A stretch of 25,081 nucleotides of DNA from an uncultured Collinsella sp. (GTDB taxonomy: Bacteria > Actinomycetota > Coriobacteriia > Coriobacteriales > Coriobacteriaceae): contig CAAEOW010000029.1 of the NCBI GenBank assembly GCA_900757705.1, positions 1 to 25,081 of the forward strand, given 5' to 3'. The position numbers were made by a program, and so were the translations under genes. Each line of letters begins with the position of its first letter. Within the stretch, counting starts at the first letter, position 1. Of this stretch, positions 9,133 through 17,476 are shown piece after piece. Below the pieces are notes generated by a model. That model searched no databases. It was given only the letters and a program-made list of their open reading frames with translations, and had not been told where the DNA came from.

Positions 9133-9199
9133 AGTTGCGGTGAAATAAGGACTGATTAGGGCTTTTAACCGCTAAAACAGTCCCTATTTCACCGCAAAT
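9133..9199. repeat. 67-bp inverted-repeat element, family A, copy 2
   Basis: The left arm AGTTGCGGTGAAATAAGGAC (from 9133) matches copy 1. The right arm, CAGTCCCTATTTCACCGCAA (9178-9197), is complementary with one internal change and one end mismatch. It lies upstream of the minus-strand zinc-ribbon gene. With copy 1 it flanks that gene at about 860 bp spacing (left end to left end). The sequence around it (9043-9132) contains only a 10-bp palindrome, GTTGCGCAAC, at 9107-9116. Confidence 0.85.
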
Positions 9200-9325
9200 T
9201 CTAAAGAGGCCGTATCAAGCAGGATTTCTATTGGGATAAGGGCCCATCCCAGCCAAGTGCAATTCAGCCCCCAAGCATAGCGCTGCTGTACCCAAGTAAA
9301 ACGCAACGACCCCTTAGTTACCGCA

Positions 9326-9448
9326 GGCCGGGCACAGGGCTACTCTCCAAATCTTTCCGCAGGACGGAGGAGCCCCCGCCGCACGTAGTGCGCAGCGGGG
9401 ACTCCGACATGTCCGAGGACGATTTGGAGAGTAGCCCTGTGTCCGGCC
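9326..9448. ncRNA. Long nested hairpin: candidate structured RNA or mobile palindrome
   Basis: A 28-nt arm at 9326-9353 (starting GGCCGGGCACAGGGC) pairs with 9421-9448 at every position, with one G.T wobble. Inside are internal loops and further nested stems: GGAC (9362) with GTCC (9411), CGGAG (9365) with CTCCG (9402), CCCCGC (9374) with GCGGGG (9395), and CGCAC (9380) with GTGCG (9388) around a GTA loop. The GC-rich arms with unpaired internal loops look like a folded RNA. No coding potential is evident, and a clear promoter or T tract is missing. Rfam includes a Collinsella-1 RNA motif; whether this is it I cannot tell. The rest of 9200-9325 shows only a small TGGGAT/ATCCCA hairpin near 9235. 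Confidence 0.5.
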
Positions 9449-9510
9449 GGAGAGGGCCGGAGGGACCCAAACACGGCCATGCTTCTTATGTGCAGCAAAG
9501 CTAATGCTGC

Positions 9511-9516
9511 TAAAAT
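9511..9516 (+). promoter_or_regulatory. Candidate -10 box of ftsEX
   Basis: TAAAAT matches the -10 consensus at 5 of 6 positions, 46 nt before the ftsE start. No good -35 is present. A small hairpin, GCAGCA (9492-9497) with TGCTGC (9505-9510), occupies the spacer immediately upstream, which could be an operator. Confidence 0.3.
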
Positions 9517-9561
9517 ACTAAGCGCTCATGTAGTTTAAACGCACGACGATAAGGAGCACCA

Positions 9562-10782
9562 GTGGGTAACCACTTCCGTACCTCCGGTGCGGGCGACGAT
9601 GCCCCCAAGACGCAGACAGGCGTCCAGGGCAGTCGTTTCGCCACTCCGGATTCAGAGGGCCAGCCTGTTGCTCAGGCCCCCGATCAGCCGGCAGATCAGG
9701 CACAGCCGGCATCCGATCCCTTTGCCTACAATCCCACCAGCGATGTCGCGCTTTCCGGCACGGCGGGTTTTGAGCCCGTTCAGGCCGTGACCGCTCGCGT
9801 GGAGCAGCCTCAGGCTGGCGCCGCCACGCCGCAGCCTACCATGGCCGGCATTCCCGACCCCATGGCCCCTGCGACGCCGGTTCCTCAGCCTGCGCAGTCC
9901 GGTCTCTTTGCCGCTATTCCTGATCCCACGCAGCCTGCTGCCCCGGTGGTCGAGAGCGATCAGGCCGCCGAGGTCGCAAGCCTCGATAACGCGCTCAACA
10001 ACCCCGATTTTACGTCGGTGTTTGCGCCCATCGATCCGCAGGCCAGCCGCAAGAAGATGGCCAAGCAGGCCGGTGTCGAGCCCGTCATCCTTATGGAGCA
10101 TGTCACCAAGATCTATCCGGCACAGCCCAACAAGCCTGCACTCGACGACATCAACATCGAGATCTATCCGGGCGAGTTCGTCTTCCTGGTCGGTCATTCC
10201 GGCTCGGGTAAGACCACGCTGCTGTCGACGCTCAACCGCGACGTCAAGCCGACGAGCGGCCGCATCTTGGTTGCCGGTCAGGACCTCATGAAGATCAAGA
10301 ACCGCAAGGTTCCGTTCCTGCGCCGCCAGATTGGCGCCGTGTTCCAGGACTTTAAGCTTCTGCCGCAAAAGACCGCCTACGAAAACGTGGCGTTTGCCCT
10401 GCAGTGCATCGGCAAGCCCAAGGGCGTCATTCGCAGCCAGGTGCCCGAGGTGCTGCGTCTGGTCGGCCTGGCCGATCAGATGGACTCGCTGCCCGACCAG
10501 CTTTCCGGTGGCGAGCAGCAGCGCGTCGCCGTCGCCCGCGCTATGGTCAACCGTCCGCCGCTGCTGATCTGCGACGAGCCCACGGGTAACCTCGACCCGG
10601 CGATCTCGCTGGGCATCATGAAGCTGCTCGAGCGTATTAACCGCACCGGCACCACCGTGATCGTCGCCACGCACGACCGCGAGATGGTCGATAGCATGCA
10701 CCGTCGCGTGATCGCCCTCGAGGGCGGCCACGTTATCCGCGACCAGGAGAGGGGAGGTTACGGCAACTATGGCACCAACTAA
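9562..10782 (+). CDS. ftsE: Cell division ATP-binding protein FtsE with long disordered N-terminal extension
   Basis: FtsE is the ATPase of the FtsEX complex, which controls peptidoglycan hydrolases at the division site. The ABC domain begins near residue 175 (VILMEHVTKIYPAQPNKPAL). It shows Walker A GHSGSGKTT (from G211), signature LSGGEQQRVAVARAM, Walker B LLICDEPTGNLDP and H-loop ATHDREMV. The usual FtsE is about 230 residues. Here about 170 residues rich in Pro, Ala, Gln and Asp precede it, without motifs, and are probably disordered. The start is GTG 9562, fixed by AAGGAG at 9551-9556. No Shine-Dalgarno precedes the internal ATG codons near the ABC domain, so the extension is likely real. 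The stop overlaps the ftsX start by 14 nt. Confidence 0.95.
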   Translation: MGNHFRTSGAGDDAPKTQTGVQGSRFATPDSEGQPVAQAPDQPADQAQPASDPFAYNPTSDVALSGTAGFEPVQAVTARVEQPQAGAATPQPTMAGIPDPMAPATPVPQPAQSGLFAAIPDPTQPAAPVVESDQAAEVASLDNALNNPDFTSVFAPIDPQASRKKMAKQAGVEPVILMEHVTKIYPAQPNKPALDDINIEIYPGEFVFLVGHSGSGKTTLLSTLNRDVKPTSGRILVAGQDLMKIKNRKVPFLRRQIGAVFQDFKLLPQKTAYENVAFALQCIGKPKGVIRSQVPEVLRLVGLADQMDSLPDQLSGGEQQRVAVARAMVNRPPLLICDEPTGNLDPAISLGIMKLLERINRTGTTVIVATHDREMVDSMHRRVIALEGGHVIRDQERGGYGNYGTN

Positions 10783-11689
10783 CGTGGGCTACTCCTTCAA
10801 AGAGGCAATCAGTCACTTCTTCCGTAACTGGACTACCTCGCTCGGCGCCGTCATCACGATCTTCCTTTCGCTGTTTATCATCGGCCTGTTTATCATGGGC
10901 TCCGCGATGCTGAACTCCGTGATCGGCACCGTCGAGGATCAGGTTGTCATCAACGCGTTCATTAGCGATGACGCCGATCAGGCCGATGTTCAGGCTTTTG
11001 AGGCCGAGCTTAAGACGTGGAATAACGTCAAGTCCGTGACCTATAAGGACAAGGACGACGCGCTGGCCGAGTATACGAGCAAGATGTCGGGCAACGCCGA
11101 CGCCACCATGAGCGCGCTCGATGGCCAGAACCCGCTGCCGGCTTCGTTTGCAATTGAGATGGACGATCCGTCCAAGGTCGAGAGCACGGCCCAGAAGCTC
11201 AAGAAGAACGCCGACTTCCAGAAGATCGCGGATGACGGCGACGTCAACGCGAGCGTGCTGTACGGCCAAGAGGAAGTGAGCCGCCTGTTCCAGGTGACCA
11301 ACTACATCCGCATCGCCGCCGTGGTGCTCGTTGGCCTTTTGACCTTTATCGCATTCATCTTCATCAACAACACGATTCGCCTGTCCATCACGGCGCGTCG
11401 TCGTGAGATTGCGATTATGCGTCTGGTCGGCGCCAGCAACGGCTTCATTCGTGGCCCGTTTATCACCGAGGGCGTACTGCAGGCCATTTTGGGCTCGCTG
11501 CTTTCCATCGGCGTTCTGGAGCTGCTGCGCAATCTGATGATTCCGCGTTTGCAGGAGAGCATCGGCTGGATGTCGTTTGCCCTGCCGATGCAGTACTACC
11601 TGGTGACCTATGCTGCACTGATTCTGGTCGGTGTGATTATCGGTCTCTTTGGTTCTGCCATAGCCATGCGCCGCTACCTGCGTGTGTAG
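10769..11689 (+). CDS. ftsX: Cell division protein FtsX (permease-like)
   Basis: FtsX is the membrane partner of FtsE and transmits ATP hydrolysis to extracellular cell-wall hydrolases. The 306 residues show the expected layout: a cytoplasmic start, TM1 (AVITIFLSLFIIGLFIMGS), an extracellular domain of about 120 residues (from about 55 to 175), and three more TM segments. The FtsX/MacB-like stretch ITARRREIAIMRLVGASNGFI lies between TM2 and TM3. ATG 10769 lies inside the end of ftsE, with GGGGAGG upstream, so the two are translationally coupled. A strong terminator follows, so ftsEX is a closed two-gene operon. The usual partner hydrolase gene is not adjacent. Confidence 0.96.
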   Translation: MAPTNVGYSFKEAISHFFRNWTTSLGAVITIFLSLFIIGLFIMGSAMLNSVIGTVEDQVVINAFISDDADQADVQAFEAELKTWNNVKSVTYKDKDDALAEYTSKMSGNADATMSALDGQNPLPASFAIEMDDPSKVESTAQKLKKNADFQKIADDGDVNASVLYGQEEVSRLFQVTNYIRIAAVVLVGLLTFIAFIFINNTIRLSITARRREIAIMRLVGASNGFIRGPFITEGVLQAILGSLLSIGVLELLRNLMIPRLQESIGWMSFALPMQYYLVTYAALILVGVIIGLFGSAIAMRRYLRV

Positions 11690-11713
11690 GCATGCCTGGA
11701 ATTCATCCCTTCC

Positions 11714-11747
11714 AACGGGTCGTCTCTTATGGGGCGGCCCGTTTTTT
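11714..11747 (+). terminator. Rho-independent terminator of ftsEX
   Basis: A 13-bp stem pairs AACGGGTCGTCTC (11714-11726) with GGGGCGGCCCGTT (11731-11743). All three non-Watson-Crick pairs are G.T, the loop is TTAT, and six T follow from 11742. Confidence 0.92.
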
Positions 11748-11824
11748 GATCTCTAGGGGACGGCAGGAAAGCGAATCATTTGGGTAGACTCTTTGGAGTT
11801 CGTCATCGATAGCAAGGAGGCGCC

Positions 11825-13960
11825 ATGGGGCGCAATAACAAGCATAAGCGCGGTGCTCGCAATAAGCGTGGGCCGGTGCGCAGCGAACGCCGTCCGAGCC
11901 TGACCGGGCGCGTGCAGCTCCATGAGCATGGCGCCTATGTCATAACCGAGAGCGGCGACTACAAGGTTATGGGCCGCGGTAAGCGCGAGATCATGGATGG
12001 CGATACCGTTGCCGTGAGCATTAAGAACAGCCCGCACGGTGAGCGGCGCGCCGTGATCGAAGGCGTGGTTGAGCGCGCAGCCATAAGCGTGGTGGGTACG
12101 TACCAGACCGCTGGTCCGCTCGGTGTGATCGAGCCGCTCGATTCGCGCCTGAAGGCCGACTTCTTCATTCTGTCCGAGGATACCTCGGCGGATCGTCTGG
12201 GCGTCCACCCGGGTGATGCCGTTGTCGCGCGCATTTTGACCTACCCGACGCGCCTGGAATCGGGCACCGTGACGATCGAACGCCGCATTGGCGGAGATGA
12301 CGCGCCCGATTTGGGCGTTCAATACGTGATGGCGCGTTACGGCTATACCGATAGCTATCCCGAGGCCGCGCTGGACGAGGCCGAGGGGCTTTCGCTCGAT
12401 GTGTCCGCGGCGCTTAAGGACCCGCTCCGCCGCGATCTGCGCGACCGCTTTGTCATCACGATCGACCCGGTCGACGCGCGCGACTTTGACGATGCCATTT
12501 CGCTGGAGCGTACGCCCGAGGGTGGCTACAAGCTGGGCGTGCATATCGCCGACGTTTCACACTATGTGGCTTGGGACGGGCATATCGATCTTGAGGCTCG
12601 CCATCGTACGACATCGGTGTATCTGGCCGATCGCGTGCTTCCCATGCTGCCCGAACGCCTGTCCTGTGACCTATGCTCGCTTCGCCCTGACGAGGACCGT
12701 CTTGCGTTTACCGTTGACATTGAGCTCGATGCGCAGGGTCGCGTGCGGCATTACGATCCTTACCCCAGCGTGATTCGCTCGCGTGTGCGTATGGACTATG
12801 ACGGCGCCGAGGCGCTGATGGTGCGTGCCGGCGCGGTTGAGTATTCGGTGCTGGAAGGCGCCGCTGAGGATGTTGCGGCTGCTGAGGCCTCGCGCGAGGA
12901 GGCGCTTGAGCGCGGTCTTGCGTGCGAGGAAACTGCTCGCGGCTATAACGTCGACCTCGGCGATTTCCTTGTCGCCGCCAACGAACTCGCCGAACTTCGC
13001 CGTCGTATTCGTCGTGCCCGCGGCTCAGTCGATTTTGACACGGCCGAGATTCGCGCTCTATTGGATGAGGACGGAGTACCCGTGCAGATTGTGGCGCGCG
13101 AGCGTTCGTGTGCCACGTCGCTTATCGAGGAAGCCATGCTACTCGCCAACGAGTGCGTTGCAGAGTGGCTGGCAGACCGTGATATCGAGGCCTGCTATCG
13201 CGTGCATGAGGATCCGAGCCCCGATAGCCTGCACGGTGCCGCCGTTGCGCTGGCGCAGCTAGGCATCATCGACGATCGCCGTGCTGCCGGTATCGCCCTG
13301 GGGAGTCCCGATGAGCTACAGGCTGCAGTTGATGCTGCCGCCGGTACGGCCAACGCACCGCTCGTCAACACGCTGCTTCTGCGCAGCATGCAGCGCGCAC
13401 TGTACAAGCCGCGCAACGAGGGCCACTTTGCGCTCGCCGCGCCGTGCTACTGTCACTTTACGAGTCCCATCCGTCGCTACCCCGATCTGGTGGTGCACCG
13501 CGTGCTCAAACTGCAGTTGGCCTATGAGCAGCTCGGCGGCAAGGACGCCCTGGTCCGTACGCCGCGGCTGATCGGCAAGGGGCGCGAGTCGCTGCCGCGC
13601 ATTCTGCCGCAGATCTGCCGCGCATGCAGCGATGCGGAGCGTGCGGCCGATGCCGCCAGCCATGCGACGCAAAAGATCAAGATTGCCCAGTACTATGAGG
13701 ACCGTCTGGGCGAGCGCTATGCCGGAACCGTCTCGTGGGTTAGCAGCATGGGCCTCTTCGTGCGCTTGGACCTGACGCAGGTCGAAGGCTTGGTTTCGAT
13801 CAAGAGCCTGGGCAACGAGTGGTTCGAGTTCGACGAGGACGCGCTCACGCTCACAGGTGCCGACACGGGCACTCGTTACGAGCTGGGGCAGCGCGTGATC
13901 ATCGAGGTCTCGCGCGTCAATACCACGCGCGGGCACTTGGACTTTAAGCTTATCCATTAG
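11825..13960 (+). CDS. rnr: Ribonuclease R (RNase II family 3'-5' exoribonuclease)
   Basis: RNase R degrades structured RNA from the 3' end and, with SmpB/tmRNA, removes faulty mRNAs. The 711-residue protein has a basic start (GRNNKHKRGARNKRG), an OB/cold-shock type RNA-binding region to about residue 190, the RNB catalytic domain, and a C-terminal S1 domain (GERYAGTVSWVSSMGLFVRL onward). The catalytic metal-binding aspartates are seen in DPVDARDFDDAISL (D214, D217, D220, D222, D223). The conserved HFTSPIRRYPDLVVHR is present. Start ATG 11825 has AAGGAGG upstream. smpB is in the same window, but at 22.4 kb rather than adjacent. The gene ends in TAG. Confidence 0.96.
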   Translation: MGRNNKHKRGARNKRGPVRSERRPSLTGRVQLHEHGAYVITESGDYKVMGRGKREIMDGDTVAVSIKNSPHGERRAVIEGVVERAAISVVGTYQTAGPLGVIEPLDSRLKADFFILSEDTSADRLGVHPGDAVVARILTYPTRLESGTVTIERRIGGDDAPDLGVQYVMARYGYTDSYPEAALDEAEGLSLDVSAALKDPLRRDLRDRFVITIDPVDARDFDDAISLERTPEGGYKLGVHIADVSHYVAWDGHIDLEARHRTTSVYLADRVLPMLPERLSCDLCSLRPDEDRLAFTVDIELDAQGRVRHYDPYPSVIRSRVRMDYDGAEALMVRAGAVEYSVLEGAAEDVAAAEASREEALERGLACEETARGYNVDLGDFLVAANELAELRRRIRRARGSVDFDTAEIRALLDEDGVPVQIVARERSCATSLIEEAMLLANECVAEWLADRDIEACYRVHEDPSPDSLHGAAVALAQLGIIDDRRAAGIALGSPDELQAAVDAAAGTANAPLVNTLLLRSMQRALYKPRNEGHFALAAPCYCHFTSPIRRYPDLVVHRVLKLQLAYEQLGGKDALVRTPRLIGKGRESLPRILPQICRACSDAERAADAASHATQKIKIAQYYEDRLGERYAGTVSWVSSMGLFVRLDLTQVEGLVSIKSLGNEWFEFDEDALTLTGADTGTRYELGQRVIIEVSRVNTTRGHLDFKLIH

Positions 13961-13989
13961 CCAAATCCCGACTCGCGGCGGGAGAGCGG

Positions 13990-14013
13990 AGGGCGGTCTT
14001 TCGGGGCCGCCCT
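13990..14013 (+). terminator. Terminator-like hairpin after rnr
   Basis: AGGGCGGTC (13990-13998) pairs with GGCCGCCCT (14005-14013) with one G.T wobble and a 6-nt loop. The following sequence (TCGCATTTG) is only mildly T-rich, so termination efficiency is uncertain. Confidence 0.6.
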
Positions 14014-14077
14014 TCGCATTTGAATCGTGGCTACCTTGCCGTCTGCTCGGCCGCCCGCTTACCTGCTATTTGAGAGG

Positions 14078-14119
14078 TAAAACCTACCAAAATAAACCTG
14101 TCCCTTTTTGGCAGGTTTA
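14078..14119 (+). repeat. Hairpin repeat, family B, best-preserved copy
   Basis: The left arm TAAAACCTACCAAAA (14078-14092) and right arm TTTTTGGCAGGTTTA (14105-14119) are nearly complementary around the loop TAAACCTGTCCC. It shares an exact 18-mer with the copy at 1035-1052. It ends 18 nt before the start codon of the serine recombinase, so it forms most of that gene's leader. Confidence 0.7.
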
Positions 14120-14137
14120 CAAGAAAGCGGGGATGAG

Positions 14138-14743
14138 ATGGCGACGGTGTACGGTTATGCACGGGTGAGTTCGCGCGATCAGAACCTTAATCGGCAGCTG
14201 GATGCGCTGGGCGCCTATGGCGTGGGCTCGGCGAATATTTATGCCGACCATGCGAGCGGCAAGGACTTCGATCGCCCGAGGTATCGCGAGCTGCTGCACG
14301 TCCTGGGAGACGGGGACGTGCTGGTGGTGCTTTCTATCGACCGACTTGGCCGTAATTACTCTGAGATTCTTGAGGAATGGCGACGCATTACCAAGGAGCT
14401 CGGGGTTGCCATTGTGGTGTTGGACATGCCATTGCTTGACACGCGCGTCAGGGCAAGCGGCACGCCGGATGTGACTAATACCCTGATTGCCGATATTGTG
14501 CTGCAACTGCTGAGCTACGTGGCGCAGGTGGAGCGCGAGAATATCCATCGGCGCCAAGCGGAGGGAATTGCAGCGGCGCGGGCGCGAGGGGTCCGTTTCG
14601 GTCGACCTCGCAAGCCGTGCCCTCCTCAGTTTGATCTGGTACGGGATAGCTATGAGGCGGGCGATATTACCCGCAGCCAGGCAGCAAAGTGCCTGGGCGT
14701 GTGCGTGGGGACGTTTGATCGCTGGATGCGCGAGGCGGGGTAG
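14138..14743 (+). CDS. Serine recombinase, resolvase/invertase family
   Basis: This is a small serine site-specific recombinase of 201 residues. The catalytic domain begins YGYARVSSRDQNLNRQLDAL, with the nucleophilic Ser in RVSS. DVLVVLSIDRLGRN is the conserved active-site segment. A long E helix follows (IADIVLQLLSYVAQVERENI), then RQAEGIAAARARGVRFGRP. The C-terminal 45 residues form the DNA-binding helix-turn-helix (ITRSQAAKCLGVCVGTFDRW). The frame is open back to a TTG at 14108, but I chose ATG 14138: GGGGA lies 4 nt upstream, and the preceding residues would come from the hairpin repeat. There is no transposase next to it. It may act on an unseen invertible or resolution site, or be a domesticated orphan. 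Confidence 0.93.
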   Translation: MATVYGYARVSSRDQNLNRQLDALGAYGVGSANIYADHASGKDFDRPRYRELLHVLGDGDVLVVLSIDRLGRNYSEILEEWRRITKELGVAIVVLDMPLLDTRVRASGTPDVTNTLIADIVLQLLSYVAQVERENIHRRQAEGIAAARARGVRFGRPRKPCPPQFDLVRDSYEAGDITRSQAAKCLGVCVGTFDRWMREAG

Positions 14744-14847
14744 GGGTTTGCGTCGCTTTGTCGCTTCCTGTTGCGATTCAAATTTTGATACGATGGCGAT
14801 GTCATTTGGGGCTACACTCGCTGATATTCAAAAAAGGAGGTAGGCCC

Positions 14848-15429
14848 TTGGCGCGCGTAAAACAAATAATCGGATGGACCGCGATCGTTCTGTTCGCTGC
14901 AACGCTGGCGGGCATCTGGGTGCTGACGGAGCAAAATGCGGTGGAGACGTCGTTGCTGAGCGAGTCCACCGCGCGTGTGGTGGAGGGTCAGGCTACGGGC
15001 GTACAGGCTGCCGATGTCGCGGGTGAAGCTCAGACCGAGAACGGGATGACCGGGTGCACCGATTCGGCTGCTTCGAATGTCCGGTCTGGCCGACTTGCTT
15101 CCATTCGCATGTGGGTGGGCACGAACGTCCGACGTGTTGCCCATACCGTAGAGTTTTTCTTCGTCGGATTGTTCGCCTCGGTGGTCGTGGTTTGCTTTTC
15201 CAGGCGTCCGTGGAGCGTATGCTCCCGTTGCGTGCCCGTGTTGCTCTTTTGCGCCGTCTGCTCCGTTGGCGATCAGGCACATAAGATCTTTGTTCCCGGC
15301 AGGCATTTCGACGTTATCGATTTAGGATTCGATGCTGCGGGCTATGTCACCGCCATGCTGTTGGTATTGCTGGCAGCGGCGTTGGTGCGCTATGCGACTC
15401 GGCCGATCGGCGCCCATGCGAGGCGCTAG
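14848..15429 (+). CDS. VanZ-like membrane protein
   Basis: The protein is 193 residues with about four hydrophobic segments. The first is at the N-terminus (IIGWTAIVLFAATLAGIWVL). An unusual polar linker of about 65 residues follows. The VanZ-like core comes after it: RRVAHTVEFFFVGLFASVVV, a second and third TM, then DQAHKIFVPGRHFDVIDLGF and a last TM. VanZ proteins are linked to glycopeptide (teicoplanin) resistance in some operons, but most homologues have no known role. The start is TTG 14848, because AAGGAGG (14834-14840) lies exactly 7 nt before it; the upstream frame to 14758 has no such signal. A terminator follows. Confidence 0.8.
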   Translation: MARVKQIIGWTAIVLFAATLAGIWVLTEQNAVETSLLSESTARVVEGQATGVQAADVAGEAQTENGMTGCTDSAASNVRSGRLASIRMWVGTNVRRVAHTVEFFFVGLFASVVVVCFSRRPWSVCSRCVPVLLFCAVCSVGDQAHKIFVPGRHFDVIDLGFDAAGYVTAMLLVLLAAALVRYATRPIGAHARR

Positions 15430-15510
15430 CCGGTAACAAACCCGTTTCTGATAATGCGACCTTGTTGAATTATTTTGTGTCGCGCGTATTTCCGAGCGGT
15501 CGGATTTGAG

Positions 15511-15537
15511 GGGCGAGCGGTAGAACGCTCGCCCTTT
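15511..15537 (+). terminator. Terminator after the VanZ-like gene
   Basis: A perfect 9-bp stem, GGGCGAGCG (15511-15519) with CGCTCGCCC (15526-15534), has the loop GTAGAA and is followed by TTTGTG. Confidence 0.8.
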
Positions 15538-15559
15538 GTGCGCCACGATGCGGCACAAT

Positions 15560-15588
15560 GTACCGTAAAAGCTGTTTGTATCCGGTAC
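15560..15588. promoter_or_regulatory. Inverted repeat upstream of the mur cluster (candidate operator)
   Basis: GTACCG (15560-15565) and CGGTAC (15583-15588) are perfect complements 17 nt apart, centred about 60 nt before the regulator gene. Outer AATG and CATT add partial symmetry. RpiR-family regulators bind inverted repeats near their own promoters, so this is a reasonable autoregulatory site. It is inference only. Confidence 0.35.
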
Positions 15589-15633
15589 GAATCATTCGTT
15601 GGTCTTTAATTCTTCTCAACGGAGGTGTTTGAG

Positions 15634-16485
15634 ATGGCAAACGGATTGCTTTTGCGGCTTCGCGAGCGTGAGCTCAGCGCGAGCCCGGCGGAACGCAATG
15701 TCATCGCATATGTAAGCGCTCATCCGCACGAGGTGGTCGGGCTGTCCGTCCGCGGTCTTGCCGATGCCACGTTCTCCTCGCCCTCGAGCATTTTGCGCTT
15801 TTGCAAGCGCTTGGGTTTTGCGGGCTACAAGGAGTTCCAGCGCGAACTGATTGCCGAGCTGGCGCTCTTGGGTGACAAGAAAGACGTTGCCCTCGAGGAC
15901 ATCTCCATGGATGACAGCGTCGAACGTATCGTGGGGAAGGTGATGAAAAGCAACGTGCGCACGATCGAAGCGACGGCGCGAACGCTCGATTACACCGTCT
16001 TGGAGCGATGTGCGGCCTATCTTAAGCGGGCACGTGCGGTCAATCTGTTCGGTATCGGTGCCTCTCGTTTGGTCGCGCACGATCTGGCGCAAAAGCTCAT
16101 GCGTGTCGACAAGGAGTGCCATCTGTACGACGACTGGCATGATCAGCTCTTGTGTGCCAAGAACATGCATGAGGGCGATATGGCAATCGCCTTTAGCTAC
16201 TCGGGCTTGACGCAAGAGGTGCTGGACTGCACCGCCGAGGCTCAACGTCACAACTGTCCCGTTGTGGCCGTTACCAAAGTAGATGGATCATCCAAGCTTG
16301 CCACCGTGGCCGATGCCGTGCTCGGCGTCGCTGCGAGTGAACCCTTGGTCCGCAGCGGTGCCATGGCTTCGCGTATGGCCCAGCTTATGGTTGTCGATGC
16401 CCTGTACGCTGCTTACGTTGCCAGCGACTACGAACGGGCGACGCATGTCATTAAGCAAAACTACATCGAGAAACAGGAAAGATGA
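15634..16485 (+). CDS. murR: RpiR family transcriptional regulator (MurR-type)
   Basis: This 283-residue regulator has an N-terminal RpiR helix-turn-helix domain (about 1-77; LSVRGLADATFSSPSSILRF is the recognition region). A SIS sugar-phosphate-binding domain follows (about 110-255; NLFGIGASRLVAHDLAQKLM, then MAIAFSYSGLTQEV). SIS domains of this family sense phosphosugars. With murQ 11 nt downstream, the likely ligand is MurNAc-6-phosphate, as for MurR in E. coli and S. aureus. ATG 15634 is chosen because GGAGG lies 8 nt before it; an in-frame GTG at 15625 overlaps that site. It ends in TGA. Activator versus repressor action cannot be read from the sequence. Confidence 0.9.
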   Translation: MANGLLLRLRERELSASPAERNVIAYVSAHPHEVVGLSVRGLADATFSSPSSILRFCKRLGFAGYKEFQRELIAELALLGDKKDVALEDISMDDSVERIVGKVMKSNVRTIEATARTLDYTVLERCAAYLKRARAVNLFGIGASRLVAHDLAQKLMRVDKECHLYDDWHDQLLCAKNMHEGDMAIAFSYSGLTQEVLDCTAEAQRHNCPVVAVTKVDGSSKLATVADAVLGVAASEPLVRSGAMASRMAQLMVVDALYAAYVASDYERATHVIKQNYIEKQER

Positions 16486-16495
16486 GGTGAATGAA

Positions 16496-17419
<924 letters not shown>

Positions 17420-17476
17420 GTGCGCGGCGTGAGCTGATATGACATCCAGACGAGATACCCAATACAAGGAGGAGTT

